A DNA stretch of 64,000 bases, taken from positions 1-64,000 of the forward strand of contig NZ_DGLI01000025.1 in the NCBI RefSeq assembly GCF_002387895.1. Reading direction: 5' to 3'. The notes under the pieces are model-generated. The model ran no database searches, was not told the origin of the DNA, and saw nothing but the letters and a program-made list of their open reading frames with translations. The stretch comes from Clostridium sp. UBA4548 (GTDB lineage: Bacteria > Bacillota > Clostridia > Clostridiales > Clostridiaceae). Both the position numbers and the translations under genes were made by a program. Position 1 is the stretch's first letter; each line of letters begins with the position of its first letter. Below are positions 18,742 through 27,399 of this stretch, one piece after another.

Positions 18742-18980
18742 TTATAAAAGGTTAGTTATCTTTGAGTTCATTAGTGTATTTTGAGTTTTAGGATTTAAAT
18801 ACCTTAGTGGTATGTTTTTTGACTGTTGTTAAGATATCTTAATATATTTAAATACAACTACTCTAGTTTCATCGCGAGTTTTCAAGTGCTTTTCATAGAG
18901 CTATTCTTATTTAAGTTTACCATAAAAGGATTCCATAGGAGCAGTATCTCAGAAACTATCACAAAATACAGCTTTTTATA
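18742..18980 (-). pseudogene. IS3-family transposase (OrfB) relic, C-terminal end
   Basis: Reading the minus strand from about 18980 to 18742 gives a degraded but clear IS3 OrfB C terminus: FCDSF-stop-DTAPMESFYGKLK, then LYEKHLKTRDETRVVVFKYI, then LRYLNP. The corresponding intact pattern is 'CxDNAPMESFxGxLKxEL...F.TR.EA...I..YI..YN..R.H..LxYLSP', containing the last Glu of the DDE triad. At least four in-frame stops (including TAA and TAG in the GKLK-LYEK stretch) make it non-functional. The N-terminal half and inverted repeats were not found. Confidence 0.72.
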
Positions 18981-19112
18981 AAAATCTGATAGTCACAAGA
19001 GTCAGTAATAGAATCTTTTATGTTTTTTATTATTATGGTAAAATTCTTGTTAAGCTCTATCATATTCTTTTCACCTAGCATTGCTAGCTTGACATATTAA
19101 TTATAGGTTATC

Positions 19113-19139
19113 TAAATTAGTAGTTTTTTTATTCGATAA
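19113..19139 (+). promoter_or_regulatory. Sigma-28 type promoter of the pse operon
   Basis: TAAA (19113-19116), exactly 15 bases, then TTCGATAA (19132-19139). The -10 octamer and spacing are identical to the promoter of the first flagellin gene (56577-56603). It lies 112 bases before the pseB start, inside otherwise decayed DNA. Confidence 0.75.
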
Positions 19140-19251
19140 TGTTAATGGTTAATATATACTAGAACAGTGAGTGAGTTAAATATAAATCCTTATATCTAAA
19201 CTAGACAAATACAAAATTTGTAGTAATTATAAAGTGAAAGGAAGAAGCAGA

Positions 19252-20304
19252 ATGTTAAATAATTCAACGATATTAATAACAGGAGGTACCGGATCATTTG
19301 GAAAAGAATTTACCAAAATGATTTTAAGTGAATATAATCCTAAAAAGATAATAATATACTCAAGAGACGAATTTAAACAAGATTTAATGAGAAAAGAATT
19401 TTCAGCTAAATATCCAGATAAATTTAATAAGTTACGGTTCTTCATAGGTGATGTTAGAGATTTAGATAGATTATATAGAGCCTTTGATGGAGTTGATTAT
19501 GTTATCCATGCAGCAGCAATGAAACAAGTACCAGCTTGTGAATATAATCCTTTCGAAGCCATAAAAACAAATATACATGGAGCACAAAATGTTATTGATG
19601 CTGCAATTGATAGAAACGTCAAAAAGGTTGTTGCATTATCTACAGATAAAGCTGTAAATCCAATAAATTTATATGGTGGCACAAAGTTAGTTTCAGATAA
19701 ATTGTTTATTTCTGCAAATGCTTACGCAGCAGATAAGGGAACTATATTTTCAGTAGTGAGATATGGAAATGTGGCAGGAAGTAGAGGTTCAGTAATACCA
19801 TTTTTCAGTTCATTAATTGAACAAGGGCACAAAGAGCTACCAATTACTGATGTGAATATGACAAGATTTTGGATCTCACTAGAAGAAGGTGTAAATTTAG
19901 TTCTTAAGGCACTTGGAGAGGCAAAAGGTGGAGAAACCTATATATCTAAAATACCATCTTTTAGAATATCAGATTTAGCAAAGGCTATGCTTAATGATGT
20001 TAAAATAAATGAAATTGGTATTAGAGAAGGAGAAAAATTACATGAAGTAATGATAACAAGGGATGATTCAAGAACAACTTACGAATATGAAAAGCACTAT
20101 ATAATATATCCTCATTTTGAGTGGTGGAACTTTAAAACTCATTTTACAGAAGGTGGAAAAGTTATACAAAATGGATATGAATATAATTCTGGAAATAATA
20201 ATGAATGGTTAACGGTTGAAGATTTAAGGAGAGAGATGTATAGATTAGGATTATACGATGCCTACAAAAATAGTAATTTATCTGAAGTGGTTATAACTAA
20301 ATAA
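19252..20304 (+). CDS. pseB: UDP-GlcNAc 4,6-dehydratase (inverting), PseB
   Basis: A 350-residue short-chain dehydrogenase-type enzyme that starts pseudaminic acid synthesis by converting UDP-GlcNAc to the 4-keto-6-deoxy-L-arabino sugar. It has the NAD(P) loop TGGTGSFG (about 9-16) and the family's catalytic stretch STDKAVNPINLYGGTK (about 127-142) with the YxxxK pair. The ATG at 19252 follows AAAGGAAGAAGCAG and gives the normal N terminus; an in-frame GTG 18 bases upstream is less likely. It is the first gene of a tight six-gene unit, preceded by a sigma-28 type promoter. Confidence 0.93.
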   Translation: MLNNSTILITGGTGSFGKEFTKMILSEYNPKKIIIYSRDEFKQDLMRKEFSAKYPDKFNKLRFFIGDVRDLDRLYRAFDGVDYVIHAAAMKQVPACEYNPFEAIKTNIHGAQNVIDAAIDRNVKKVVALSTDKAVNPINLYGGTKLVSDKLFISANAYAADKGTIFSVVRYGNVAGSRGSVIPFFSSLIEQGHKELPITDVNMTRFWISLEEGVNLVLKALGEAKGGETYISKIPSFRISDLAKAMLNDVKINEIGIREGEKLHEVMITRDDSRTTYEYEKHYIIYPHFEWWNFKTHFTEGGKVIQNGYEYNSGNNNEWLTVEDLRREMYRLGLYDAYKNSNLSEVVITK

Positions 20305-20322
20305 TTATAAGGAGTAAATATT

Positions 20323-21513
20323 ATGAATAATTTAGCAATAAATGGTGGAATACCTGTTAGAAATAGTTTGTTACCATATGGGAAACAAACTATTGATGAA
20401 GATGATATAAATTCAGTAGTAGAAACTCTAAAAAGTGATTATTTAACTACAGGACCAAATGTGGCAAAGTTTGAAAGAGTTGTTGCTAATTATGTAGGTG
20501 CAAAGTATGCAGTTGCTGTTTCTAATGGGACAGCAGCATTACATATGGCTTGTCATGCAGCTGGGATAAGAGAAGGAGATGAAGTTATAGTTTCTGCAAT
20601 TACTTTTGCTGCTTCAGCAAATTGTGTTTTATACTGTGGGGGAACTCCAGTATTTGCCGATATAAATCCAAAAACATATAACATAGATAGTGATGATATA
20701 GAACGTAAGGTAACAGATAGAACAAAAGCAATAATAGCTGTGGATTTAACAGGACAACCAGTTGATATGGATAGAATAGTAGAAATAGCTGAAAAATATA
20801 ATTTAATAGTGATTGAAGATGGAGCGCATTCTTTAGGAAGTGAGTACAAGTCTAAAAAGGTAGGTACTCAAGCACATATGACCGAATTTAGTTTTCATCC
20901 TGTAAAGACAATAACCACAGGTGAAGGTGGAGTTGTAGTAACTAACGATGTAGAACTATATAATAAGATGATACTTTTTAGGTCTCACGGAATAACAAGA
21001 GATTTAAATCTAATGACAAAAAATGAAGGACCATGGTATTATGAACAGCTTGATTTGGGCTACAATTATAGAATAACAGATATTCAATGTGCATTAGGTA
21101 CCAATCAAATGAAAAAGGTTGATGAGTTTATTAATAGAAGAAAAGATATAGTTAAAGTATATAATAGTGTATTTAAGAATTTAGATGGAGTTATTATTCC
21201 ATTTGAGCCCTCTTATTCAAACTCAGGTCACCATATTTACATTTTACAATTAGAATTAGAAAAGCTCTCATGCTCAAGAAAAGAAATTTTTGAAGCTTTA
21301 AGAAGTGAGAATATAGGGGTGAATGTTCATTATTTACCAGTTTACCTACATCCATATTATAAAAAACTAGGTTATGAGAGAGGTCTTTGCCCAAATGCAG
21401 AATACATATATGAGAGAATAATAACGCTTCCGCTATTCCCAACAATGACAGAACAAGATATAAATGATGTTATAACAGCTGTAAAGAAAGTTATTAATTA
21501 TTTTAGAAAGTAG
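20323..21513 (+). CDS. pseC: UDP-4-amino-4,6-dideoxy-AltNAc aminotransferase, PseC
   Basis: A 396-residue PLP-dependent sugar aminotransferase of the DegT/DnrJ/EryC1 family. The PLP lysine lies in HPVKTITTGEGG (about 188) and the cofactor Asp in IEDGAHSLGS (about 166). In the Pse pathway it aminates the PseB product at C4 using glutamate. The N-terminal 'AINGGIPVRNSLLPYGKQ' opening is typical of PseC. The start follows TAAGGAGTAAATATT, 18 bases behind pseB. Function is assigned from family plus the complete pathway around it. Confidence 0.92.
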   Translation: MNNLAINGGIPVRNSLLPYGKQTIDEDDINSVVETLKSDYLTTGPNVAKFERVVANYVGAKYAVAVSNGTAALHMACHAAGIREGDEVIVSAITFAASANCVLYCGGTPVFADINPKTYNIDSDDIERKVTDRTKAIIAVDLTGQPVDMDRIVEIAEKYNLIVIEDGAHSLGSEYKSKKVGTQAHMTEFSFHPVKTITTGEGGVVVTNDVELYNKMILFRSHGITRDLNLMTKNEGPWYYEQLDLGYNYRITDIQCALGTNQMKKVDEFINRRKDIVKVYNSVFKNLDGVIIPFEPSYSNSGHHIYILQLELEKLSCSRKEIFEALRSENIGVNVHYLPVYLHPYYKKLGYERGLCPNAEYIYERIITLPLFPTMTEQDINDVITAVKKVINYFRK

Positions 21514-21521
21514 GGAACAAG

Positions 21522-22253
21522 GTGAAAGTTGTATGTATAATCCAAGCAAGAACAGGTTCGTCTAGATTGCCAGGGAAAGTTTTAAAGCAAATATGTGGCA
21601 AATCGGTTTTAGAGCATGATATAGATAGACTAAAAAATGTTAAAAATATAAATGAAATAGTTATAGCTACTACTAGTAAAAAACAAGATGATCCCATTGT
21701 AGAGGAAGCAAATAGACTTGGAATCAAATATTTTAGAGGTTCAGAGGATGATGTTTTATCAAGATATTACTTTGCAGCAAAAGAAAATGATGCTGATATT
21801 GTTGTGAGAGTTACTAGTGATTGTCCTTTGATTGATCATTGTGTAACTGAAAATATTATACAATTTTTTATAGACAGAGCTGATGAATATGACTATGTTA
21901 GCAATACAATAGATAGAACATTTCCTAGAGGGTTGGATACAGAAGTGTTTAGTTATAAAGCTCTTGAAAAATCCTTCCTTAACGCTCAGAACTCTAGAGA
22001 GAGGGAACATGTAACGCCTTATATTTGGGGTAATCCATCTGAATTTAAAATTTTTCAGTATAAAAATGATAAGAGTTATTCAGACTATCGATGGACACTA
22101 GATACACAAGAAGATTATGAACTAATAACATTTATATATGAAAGATTATATGAAATAAATCCAGACTTTAATATGAATGATATACTGTGTTTATATGAAA
22201 AATATAGTGAATTACAATACTTTAATTCTCACATACAGCAGAAGCAATTTTAA
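21522..22253 (+). CDS. pseF: CMP-pseudaminate cytidylyltransferase, SpsF type
   Basis: A 243-residue nucleotidyltransferase with the N-terminal signature IIQARTGSSRLPGKVL and VRVTSDCPLID, the latter carrying metal-binding acids. It belongs to the SpsF/COG1861 branch rather than the NeuA-like PseF of Campylobacter, but it fills the only missing step of the pathway here, activation of the nonulosonic acid with CTP. It begins with GTG at 21522, 8 bases after the pseC stop. The symbol reflects the inferred role; SpsF-type enzymes also occur in spore-coat sugar loci. Confidence 0.8.
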   Translation: MKVVCIIQARTGSSRLPGKVLKQICGKSVLEHDIDRLKNVKNINEIVIATTSKKQDDPIVEEANRLGIKYFRGSEDDVLSRYYFAAKENDADIVVRVTSDCPLIDHCVTENIIQFFIDRADEYDYVSNTIDRTFPRGLDTEVFSYKALEKSFLNAQNSREREHVTPYIWGNPSEFKIFQYKNDKSYSDYRWTLDTQEDYELITFIYERLYEINPDFNMNDILCLYEKYSELQYFNSHIQQKQF

Positions 22254-22270
22254 AAGTAGGAGATTTTTAT

Positions 22271-22741
22271 ATGAATACATTTTCAAATACTGATTACGGA
22301 ACTCTTAGAGAGGTTGATGAAAGAGATTGTGACCTTCTTTATCAGTGGACAAATGATATGGAAGTTAGGCGTAATTCTTTTTCCACAAGTAGGATTAAAT
22401 ACGAAGACCATGTAAGATGGTTTAGAAGTAAGCTAAATGACAAAGCTTGTTGTATGTTTATACTAACCATAGATAATCATGATGTTGGTCTTATACGAAT
22501 AGATATAGTAAATGGTAATGGAATAATAAGTTATAGTATATGTAGTAATTTTAGAGAAAGAGGCTACGGCTTTAAGATAATCAAATTGCTAGAACATAAA
22601 ATAGAAAAACAGCATATGAAACTAAAGCAGTTACACGCAGAAGTAAAACATAATAACATTGCTTCACAAAAAATATTTAAAAAATTAGGATATGAAGAGA
22701 AAGTAATCAGGGATAAACTTTTTTATAAAAAAACATTATAA
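22271..22741 (+). CDS. pseH: GNAT N-acetyltransferase, PseH
   Basis: A 156-residue GNAT-fold protein (LREVDERDCDLLYQWTND opening, acetyl-CoA loop region NFRERGYGFKI, about 97-107). In this context it should N-acetylate the C4 amine of the PseC product, giving the 2,4-diacetamido sugar used by PseG. The conserved 'W.ND..VR.NS' segment (residues 26-37) is typical of PseH-like enzymes. The start follows TAGGAGATTTTTAT, 17 bases behind the cytidylyltransferase. Confidence 0.85.
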   Translation: MNTFSNTDYGTLREVDERDCDLLYQWTNDMEVRRNSFSTSRIKYEDHVRWFRSKLNDKACCMFILTIDNHDVGLIRIDIVNGNGIISYSICSNFRERGYGFKIIKLLEHKIEKQHMKLKQLHAEVKHNNIASQKIFKKLGYEEKVIRDKLFYKKTL

Positions 22742-22751
22742 GGAGGCGCCT

Positions 22752-23801
22752 ATGAATGAGATAAGTATAAACGGAAAATCAATATCGGGAGATACCACTT
22801 GTTACATAATTGCAGAGATGTCAGCAAATCACAATGGAAGCTTTGAAAATGCAGTAGAACTTATAAAGCAATGCGCTGAAGCTGGGGTAAATGCTATTAA
22901 GCTTCAAACGTATACCGCTGACACTATAACAATAGACTGCGATAATAAACATTTTCAAATAAGCCAAGGGACACTATGGGACGGTAAGACATTATATGAT
23001 TTATACAAGGAGGCATATACTCCTTGGGAATGGCAACCAAAACTAAAAGAAATTGCTGAAGAATATGGGTTAGCATGTTTTTCATCTCCATTTGACAAAT
23101 CATCAGTAGATTTTTTAGAAGATATGAATGTAGAGTGTTATAAGATAGCTTCTTTTGAGATAACTGATATACCTTTAATAGAATATATAGCTTCCAAAAA
23201 CAAGCCAATCATAATTTCTACAGGAGTTGCAACTTTAAGTGATATTGAAAATGCCGTAAATGCATGTAAAAAGGCTGGCAATGATAAAATTATTTTATTA
23301 AAGTGCACAAGTGCCTATCCAGCACCGTATGAGGAAATGAATTTAAGAATGATAAAAAGTTTATCAGAAACATTTGGTGTAGTCAGTGGACTTTCTGATC
23401 ATAGTTTAGGCATAGAAATACCAATTGCAGCAGTAGCATTAGGTGCTAAAGTTATTGAAAAGCATGTTACATTAAATAGAGCTGATGGAGGTCCTGATGC
23501 AGCATTTTCTCTTGAACCTAATGAGCTAAAAGACATGGTAACAGCAATTAGAAATACTGAAAAAGCATTAGGTATAGTTAATTATAATCTAAGTGAGAAA
23601 TCTAAAACAAACAGAGAATTTGCAAGATCTCTATTTGTTGTTAAGGATATTAAAGCAGGGGAATCCTTTACAGAAGAGAATGTTAGATCTATAAGACCAT
23701 CGTATGGGTTACACCCCAAATATTTAGATGAGATAATTGGCAAAATATCAAAAGAGGATTTACAAAAAGGTACTCCACTTAGTTGGGATTTTATTGAGTA
23801 A
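22752..23801 (+). CDS. pseI: Pseudaminic acid synthase, PseI (NeuB family)
   Basis: A 349-residue NeuB-type synthase that condenses 6-deoxy-AltdiNAc with phosphoenolpyruvate. The TIM-barrel domain has the family's EMSANHNGSFENA (about 21-33), IKLQTYTADT (about 49-58) and SDHSLG (about 215-220) motifs; the last 60 residues form the antifreeze/SAF-like domain (ARSLFVVKDIKAGESF). The start has a strong AAGGAGGCGCCT site. The TYTADT form of the substrate motif favours the pseudaminate over the sialate branch. Confidence 0.92.
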   Translation: MNEISINGKSISGDTTCYIIAEMSANHNGSFENAVELIKQCAEAGVNAIKLQTYTADTITIDCDNKHFQISQGTLWDGKTLYDLYKEAYTPWEWQPKLKEIAEEYGLACFSSPFDKSSVDFLEDMNVECYKIASFEITDIPLIEYIASKNKPIIISTGVATLSDIENAVNACKKAGNDKIILLKCTSAYPAPYEEMNLRMIKSLSETFGVVSGLSDHSLGIEIPIAAVALGAKVIEKHVTLNRADGGPDAAFSLEPNELKDMVTAIRNTEKALGIVNYNLSEKSKTNREFARSLFVVKDIKAGESFTEENVRSIRPSYGLHPKYLDEIIGKISKEDLQKGTPLSWDFIE

Positions 23802-23813
23802 GGAGGAGATACT

Positions 23814-24812
23814 ATGAAGATAATTTTTAGAGTTGATGGTGGCACCAATATTGGAATGGGGCATATTATGAGAGCATTAGTTTTAGCGAGAGAACTCGCT
23901 AAAACTAATGAAGTTTTTTTTGTATGTAGAACTTCAAAAGTAAATAAAAGTAAATATATTGATGGTATTGAAAAAATAAAGCAAGAGATGTTTAAAGTAA
24001 TTCAAGTTTCGGAAGAAAATCTCTTAAATGAATTAATTGAAATTGAGGCAGATATGCTTATTACGGATAGTTATGATGTGGATGAAAAATATTTTCAAAT
24101 AACAAAGTGCTTTTTTAGCAAAACAGTCTATATTGATGATATGAACTTATACAAATTTGATGTGAATTTTATTATTAATCAAAATCTAGGTGCCGATAGG
24201 TTTAGGTATAATACTAATAAAGATTGCAGACTTTTATTAGGTAGCAATTTTACTATGCTAAGAGAAGAATTTAGAGATGCTCCTCAAAAAAAAATTAATA
24301 AAGAAGTTAAAAATATACTCATAACTATGGGTGGCGCAGATCCTAACAGAGTAACTGATTATATACTTAAATCTTTACATAATAAAGATTATAACTTTCA
24401 TGTAATAATTGGATCAGCCTTCAATAGCAAGGAGGACTTGAGAACAAAATATGAAAACTTTGATAATATAAATCTGTATGAAAATCCAATAATGAGCGAA
24501 GTAATGGGCATATGTGATGTAGCTATATCATCGTGTAGCAGTACTGTATATGAATTAGCTTCCATAGGAATACCAACAATTGGAGTTGTAACTGTTCAAA
24601 ATCAAGAGGCTATAGCAGAGGTAATGAATGAATATGGTATATTAGTTAATGTAGGATGGTACTATGATATAAGTGTTCGTGGACTTATTAAAGCATTTGA
24701 TAATATTACAAATCAGTTTCAAGCTAGAAAAGAAATGGTAGATAGACAGAAAATGCATATTAATAAGAAAGGTGTATTCAATATAGTTAAAGAACTACTG
24801 GACATATATTAA
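23814..24812 (+). CDS. pseG: UDP-2,4-diacetamido-2,4,6-trideoxy-altropyranose hydrolase, PseG
   Basis: A 332-residue GT-B-fold hydrolase that removes UDP before PseI acts. The N-terminal loop FRVDGGTNIGMGHIMRAL contains the catalytic His, and the C-terminal half has the UDP-binding MGGADPNRVT and SSCSSTVYELASIG stretches as in MurG-like proteins. PseG is the step that separates the pseudaminate pathway from related nonulosonate routes, so it fixes the identity of the whole operon. The start follows TAAGGAGGAGATACT, 12 bases behind pseI. It is the last gene of the unit, and no terminator was seen directly behind it. Confidence 0.92.
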   Translation: MKIIFRVDGGTNIGMGHIMRALVLARELAKTNEVFFVCRTSKVNKSKYIDGIEKIKQEMFKVIQVSEENLLNELIEIEADMLITDSYDVDEKYFQITKCFFSKTVYIDDMNLYKFDVNFIINQNLGADRFRYNTNKDCRLLLGSNFTMLREEFRDAPQKKINKEVKNILITMGGADPNRVTDYILKSLHNKDYNFHVIIGSAFNSKEDLRTKYENFDNINLYENPIMSEVMGICDVAISSCSSTVYELASIGIPTIGVVTVQNQEAIAEVMNEYGILVNVGWYYDISVRGLIKAFDNITNQFQARKEMVDRQKMHINKKGVFNIVKELLDIY

Positions 24813-24986
24813 TATAATAATGTTTATAGACTTTCAAGTGATGTATTGGTAGATTAGTTAACTAAATTATCCACCATAAGAGAAAGGAAATACCTAATAA
24901 AGTTTCTTCACAATAAGCATCCTCAAAGATTATTTTAGTTTCCAGATTAATTGGCTTGAAAAGAAATCGATTTAATTGAAAGAATC

Positions 24987-25046
24987 ACTACAGAAAGTAT
25001 AACACAACTTAGTGTTATTAACAAAATAGGTTTCTATGAAAAGGTT
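24987..25046 (+). repeat. Right copy of the 60-bp direct repeat flanking the pse cluster
   Basis: Identical at 58 of 60 bases to 18364-18423 and in the same orientation. Here the open reading continues somewhat further on both sides (KEIDLIERI before, YDFIYENLLEIFLL after), so this copy keeps more of the presumed ancestral C-terminal coding sequence. The rest of 24813-25271, between pseG and recJ, shows no gene. Confidence 0.85.
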
Positions 25047-25271
25047 TATGATTTTATTTATGAAAATTTATTAGAGATTTTTTTACTATAAAAAAATTAC
25101 ATCTTGTGCAACAGGGGAGTTTTCGTGTTATTATGTATAGGAAAGTACACTAGAAAGTAATGTGATTTTATACCTGCCAAGGCGATTATTAGTAATAGGA
25201 ATAATGGATATAAAAAGTATTACTTTAGAGTTTGTAGCATATGAAAGCTAAAAAGTTAAGAAGGTGACAAG

Positions 25272-27041
25272 ATGAACACTATATGGAGAGAAAAACCCTG
25301 CTCAATTGAACTTATAAAACAGCTCTGTGTAAAAACTAATATCAGTCCTATAACCCTAAGGGTTTTATATAATAGAGGAATAGATACAGAAGAAAAACTA
25401 AAAAAGTTTTTTAAAGGCTCCTTAAGGGATTTGCATAACCCATTTTTCATGAAAGACATGGAAAAGGGGGTAAATATAGTAAAACAAGCCATAGGAAAGG
25501 GAGAAAAAATTATTATATACGGGGATTATGACGCAGATGGTGTTACCAGTACTGTGGTTTTGTATAAAGGTCTAACAAAAGCAGGGGCAAAAGTTAATTA
25601 TTACATACCTGATAGAGAACAAGAAGGCTATGGAATGAACTTAGATAGAATTGAGGAATTATATAAAGAAGGCTATAATTTAATTTTAACCTGTGACAAT
25701 GGTATTTCTGCTGTTAATGAAGTTAGAAGAGTTAAAGAACTGGGAATGAAAATTGTTATAACTGACCATCATGAACTGCCTTTTATTGAAGGTGAGGACA
25801 ATAGAACAGTGGTAATGCCTGAAGCAGATGCCATAATCAATCCTAAAAGACCAGACTGTGAATATCCTTTCAAGTTTTTATGTGGGGCTGGAATAGCTTT
25901 TAAATTTGTAGCCGCCCTATATGATGTTATGAATATAAAGGGAGAGAAAGCTCTGGAACTTTTAGAATTTGCAGGAATGGGTACTATTTGTGATGTGGTA
26001 GATTTAGTAGATGAAAATAGGATTATTGCTAGGGAAGCATTGAGGCTTTTAACAGCCTCTAAGAATAAAGGAATAAAGGCTTTAAAAGAAGTGATAGGAA
26101 TTAAAGAAACAGTAAGTTGTTACCATGTTGGTTTTAACATCGGACCATGTATTAATGCCACAGGAAGGCTTGAAACTGCAAGTTTATCTGTAGATTTATT
26201 ATTGTGTGAAGATGACAATGAAGCCAAGGCTATTGCAACTAGAATTCATACTCTTAATAAGGAAAGACAAGACTTAACTAACACTAGCGTAGAAGAGGTT
26301 TGTGAAATCATCGATAACTCTTCAATAAAAAATAATAAGGTTATAGTTGTTTATAAAAAGGATATGCATGAAAGTATTGCAGGAATTGTAGCTGGTAGAA
26401 TAAGAGAGAGATATAATGTGCCAACTATTATATTAACAGAAGGTAAAGAAAGACCAAAAGGTTCAGGCAGATCCATAGAAGGCTATAATATGTTTGAAGA
26501 GATTCTAAAGTGTAAGGATTTGCTTTTCAAATTTGGTGGACATCCTATGGCGGCAGGGCTTTCTTTAGATGAAGATAAAATAGAAGAGTTTTCACAAAGG
26601 CTAAATGAAAATTGTAAGCTATCCTCTCAAGATTTAATTCCAGTGGTACCTGTAGATTCTCAGTTATCTCTTCAATATATTAATTATGAAGTAGTAAAAG
26701 AATTTAAAGAATTAGGTCCTTTTGGAAAAGGCAATCCATCACCAGTGCTCATGGCAAAAAAAATTAAAATTAAATACATTAAATTTTTAGGAAATGAAAA
26801 TCAACATGTAAAACTTTTATGTTATATTCCCAATACCCCTAAAACTATTGAGGGTCTTTACTTTAGTAAGGGAGAGGAAATGAGAGAATTACTTGAGCAC
26901 TACTTTGGACAGGGGTATATGAATTATATAAATACACCTGGTGATTTATACCTGGACTTATTATTTGAACCAGATATAAATGAGTTTAATGGGCAACGGA
27001 ATCTTCAACTCAAATTAAAAGATGTTAAAATTTCAAGATAA
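25272..27041 (+). CDS. recJ: Single-stranded-DNA-specific 5'-3' exonuclease RecJ
   Basis: A 589-residue DHH-family nuclease acting in recombination and repair. Motifs run in order: IYGDYDADGVTST (about 79-91), LTCDNGIS, TDHHE (the DHH motif, about 163-167), INPKRPDCEYPFK, and the DHHA1 motif GSGRS...FGGHPMAAGLS (about 397-433), then a C-terminal OB-fold. The length is close to that of stand-alone bacterial RecJ. The start follows AAGAAGGTGACAAG. It marks the resumption of core genome to the right of the pse island. Confidence 0.92.
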   Translation: MNTIWREKPCSIELIKQLCVKTNISPITLRVLYNRGIDTEEKLKKFFKGSLRDLHNPFFMKDMEKGVNIVKQAIGKGEKIIIYGDYDADGVTSTVVLYKGLTKAGAKVNYYIPDREQEGYGMNLDRIEELYKEGYNLILTCDNGISAVNEVRRVKELGMKIVITDHHELPFIEGEDNRTVVMPEADAIINPKRPDCEYPFKFLCGAGIAFKFVAALYDVMNIKGEKALELLEFAGMGTICDVVDLVDENRIIAREALRLLTASKNKGIKALKEVIGIKETVSCYHVGFNIGPCINATGRLETASLSVDLLLCEDDNEAKAIATRIHTLNKERQDLTNTSVEEVCEIIDNSSIKNNKVIVVYKKDMHESIAGIVAGRIRERYNVPTIILTEGKERPKGSGRSIEGYNMFEEILKCKDLLFKFGGHPMAAGLSLDEDKIEEFSQRLNENCKLSSQDLIPVVPVDSQLSLQYINYEVVKEFKELGPFGKGNPSPVLMAKKIKIKYIKFLGNENQHVKLLCYIPNTPKTIEGLYFSKGEEMRELLEHYFGQGYMNYINTPGDLYLDLLFEPDINEFNGQRNLQLKLKDVKISR

Positions 27042-27186
27042 ATACATTTTCAACTTGGAAGCTTATAAGAATCTAGAGGAGATATTTGCACAGGGTTAAT
27101 AGTAATTTATAGTACAAAGTATATTTCATCCTTTACAACACATAATAACATGGAAAATATTATTAAATATATGGAGGAGTGTTATT

Positions 27187-27360
27187 ATGCCACTATCAAG
27201 AAATTCAAAACAAAACCTTGAAAAATCTGTTGGAGACATGCAAAATGCTCAAAGTTTTTTTACTGGTGATTACGAATATTTAATTACTGATAAAAAAGAA
27301 AATAAATTTGAAAATCAAAATAACAATTTAGAAAGAAACTTAGGAAGTAATAAAAAATAA
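27187..27360 (+). CDS. Small hydrophilic protein of unknown function
   Basis: A 57-residue polar protein starting MPLSRNSKQNLEKSVGDMQN and ending in an Asn/Lys-rich tail. It has a strong TGGAGGAGTGTTATT ribosome-binding site and a terminator directly after its stop, which together make translation likely. No family is recognised. It faces four spore-protein genes and might be sporulation-linked, but that is only positional. Confidence 0.6.
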   Translation: MPLSRNSKQNLEKSVGDMQNAQSFFTGDYEYLITDKKENKFENQNNNLERNLGSNKK

Positions 27361-27397
27361 AACATTGGCAAGGGAATTTCCCTTGCCAATGTTTTTA
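27361..27397. terminator. Bidirectional terminator
   Basis: A perfect 16-bp inverted repeat (27361-27376 with 27377-27392) flanked by an A run on the left and TTTTT on the right. It separates the small plus-strand gene from the first minus-strand SASP gene and suits both. Confidence 0.85.
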
Positions 27398-27399
27398 TA

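Larger units (their letters stand above)
18190..19112. other. Decayed, gene-free left flank of the pseudaminic acid island
   Basis: About 920 bases without an intact gene. Two things are recognisable: one copy of the 60-bp direct repeat (18364-18423) and the relic of an IS3-family transposase on the minus strand (18742-18980). The remainder is AT-rich and interrupted by stops in all frames, as expected of decaying mobile-element DNA. Confidence 0.6.

Noticed and set aside
21522..22253. Interpretation as a spore-coat polysaccharide (SpsF) gene
   Set aside because: It is embedded in a complete pseudaminate operon with short spacings, and no other CMP-transferase is present to finish the pathway.
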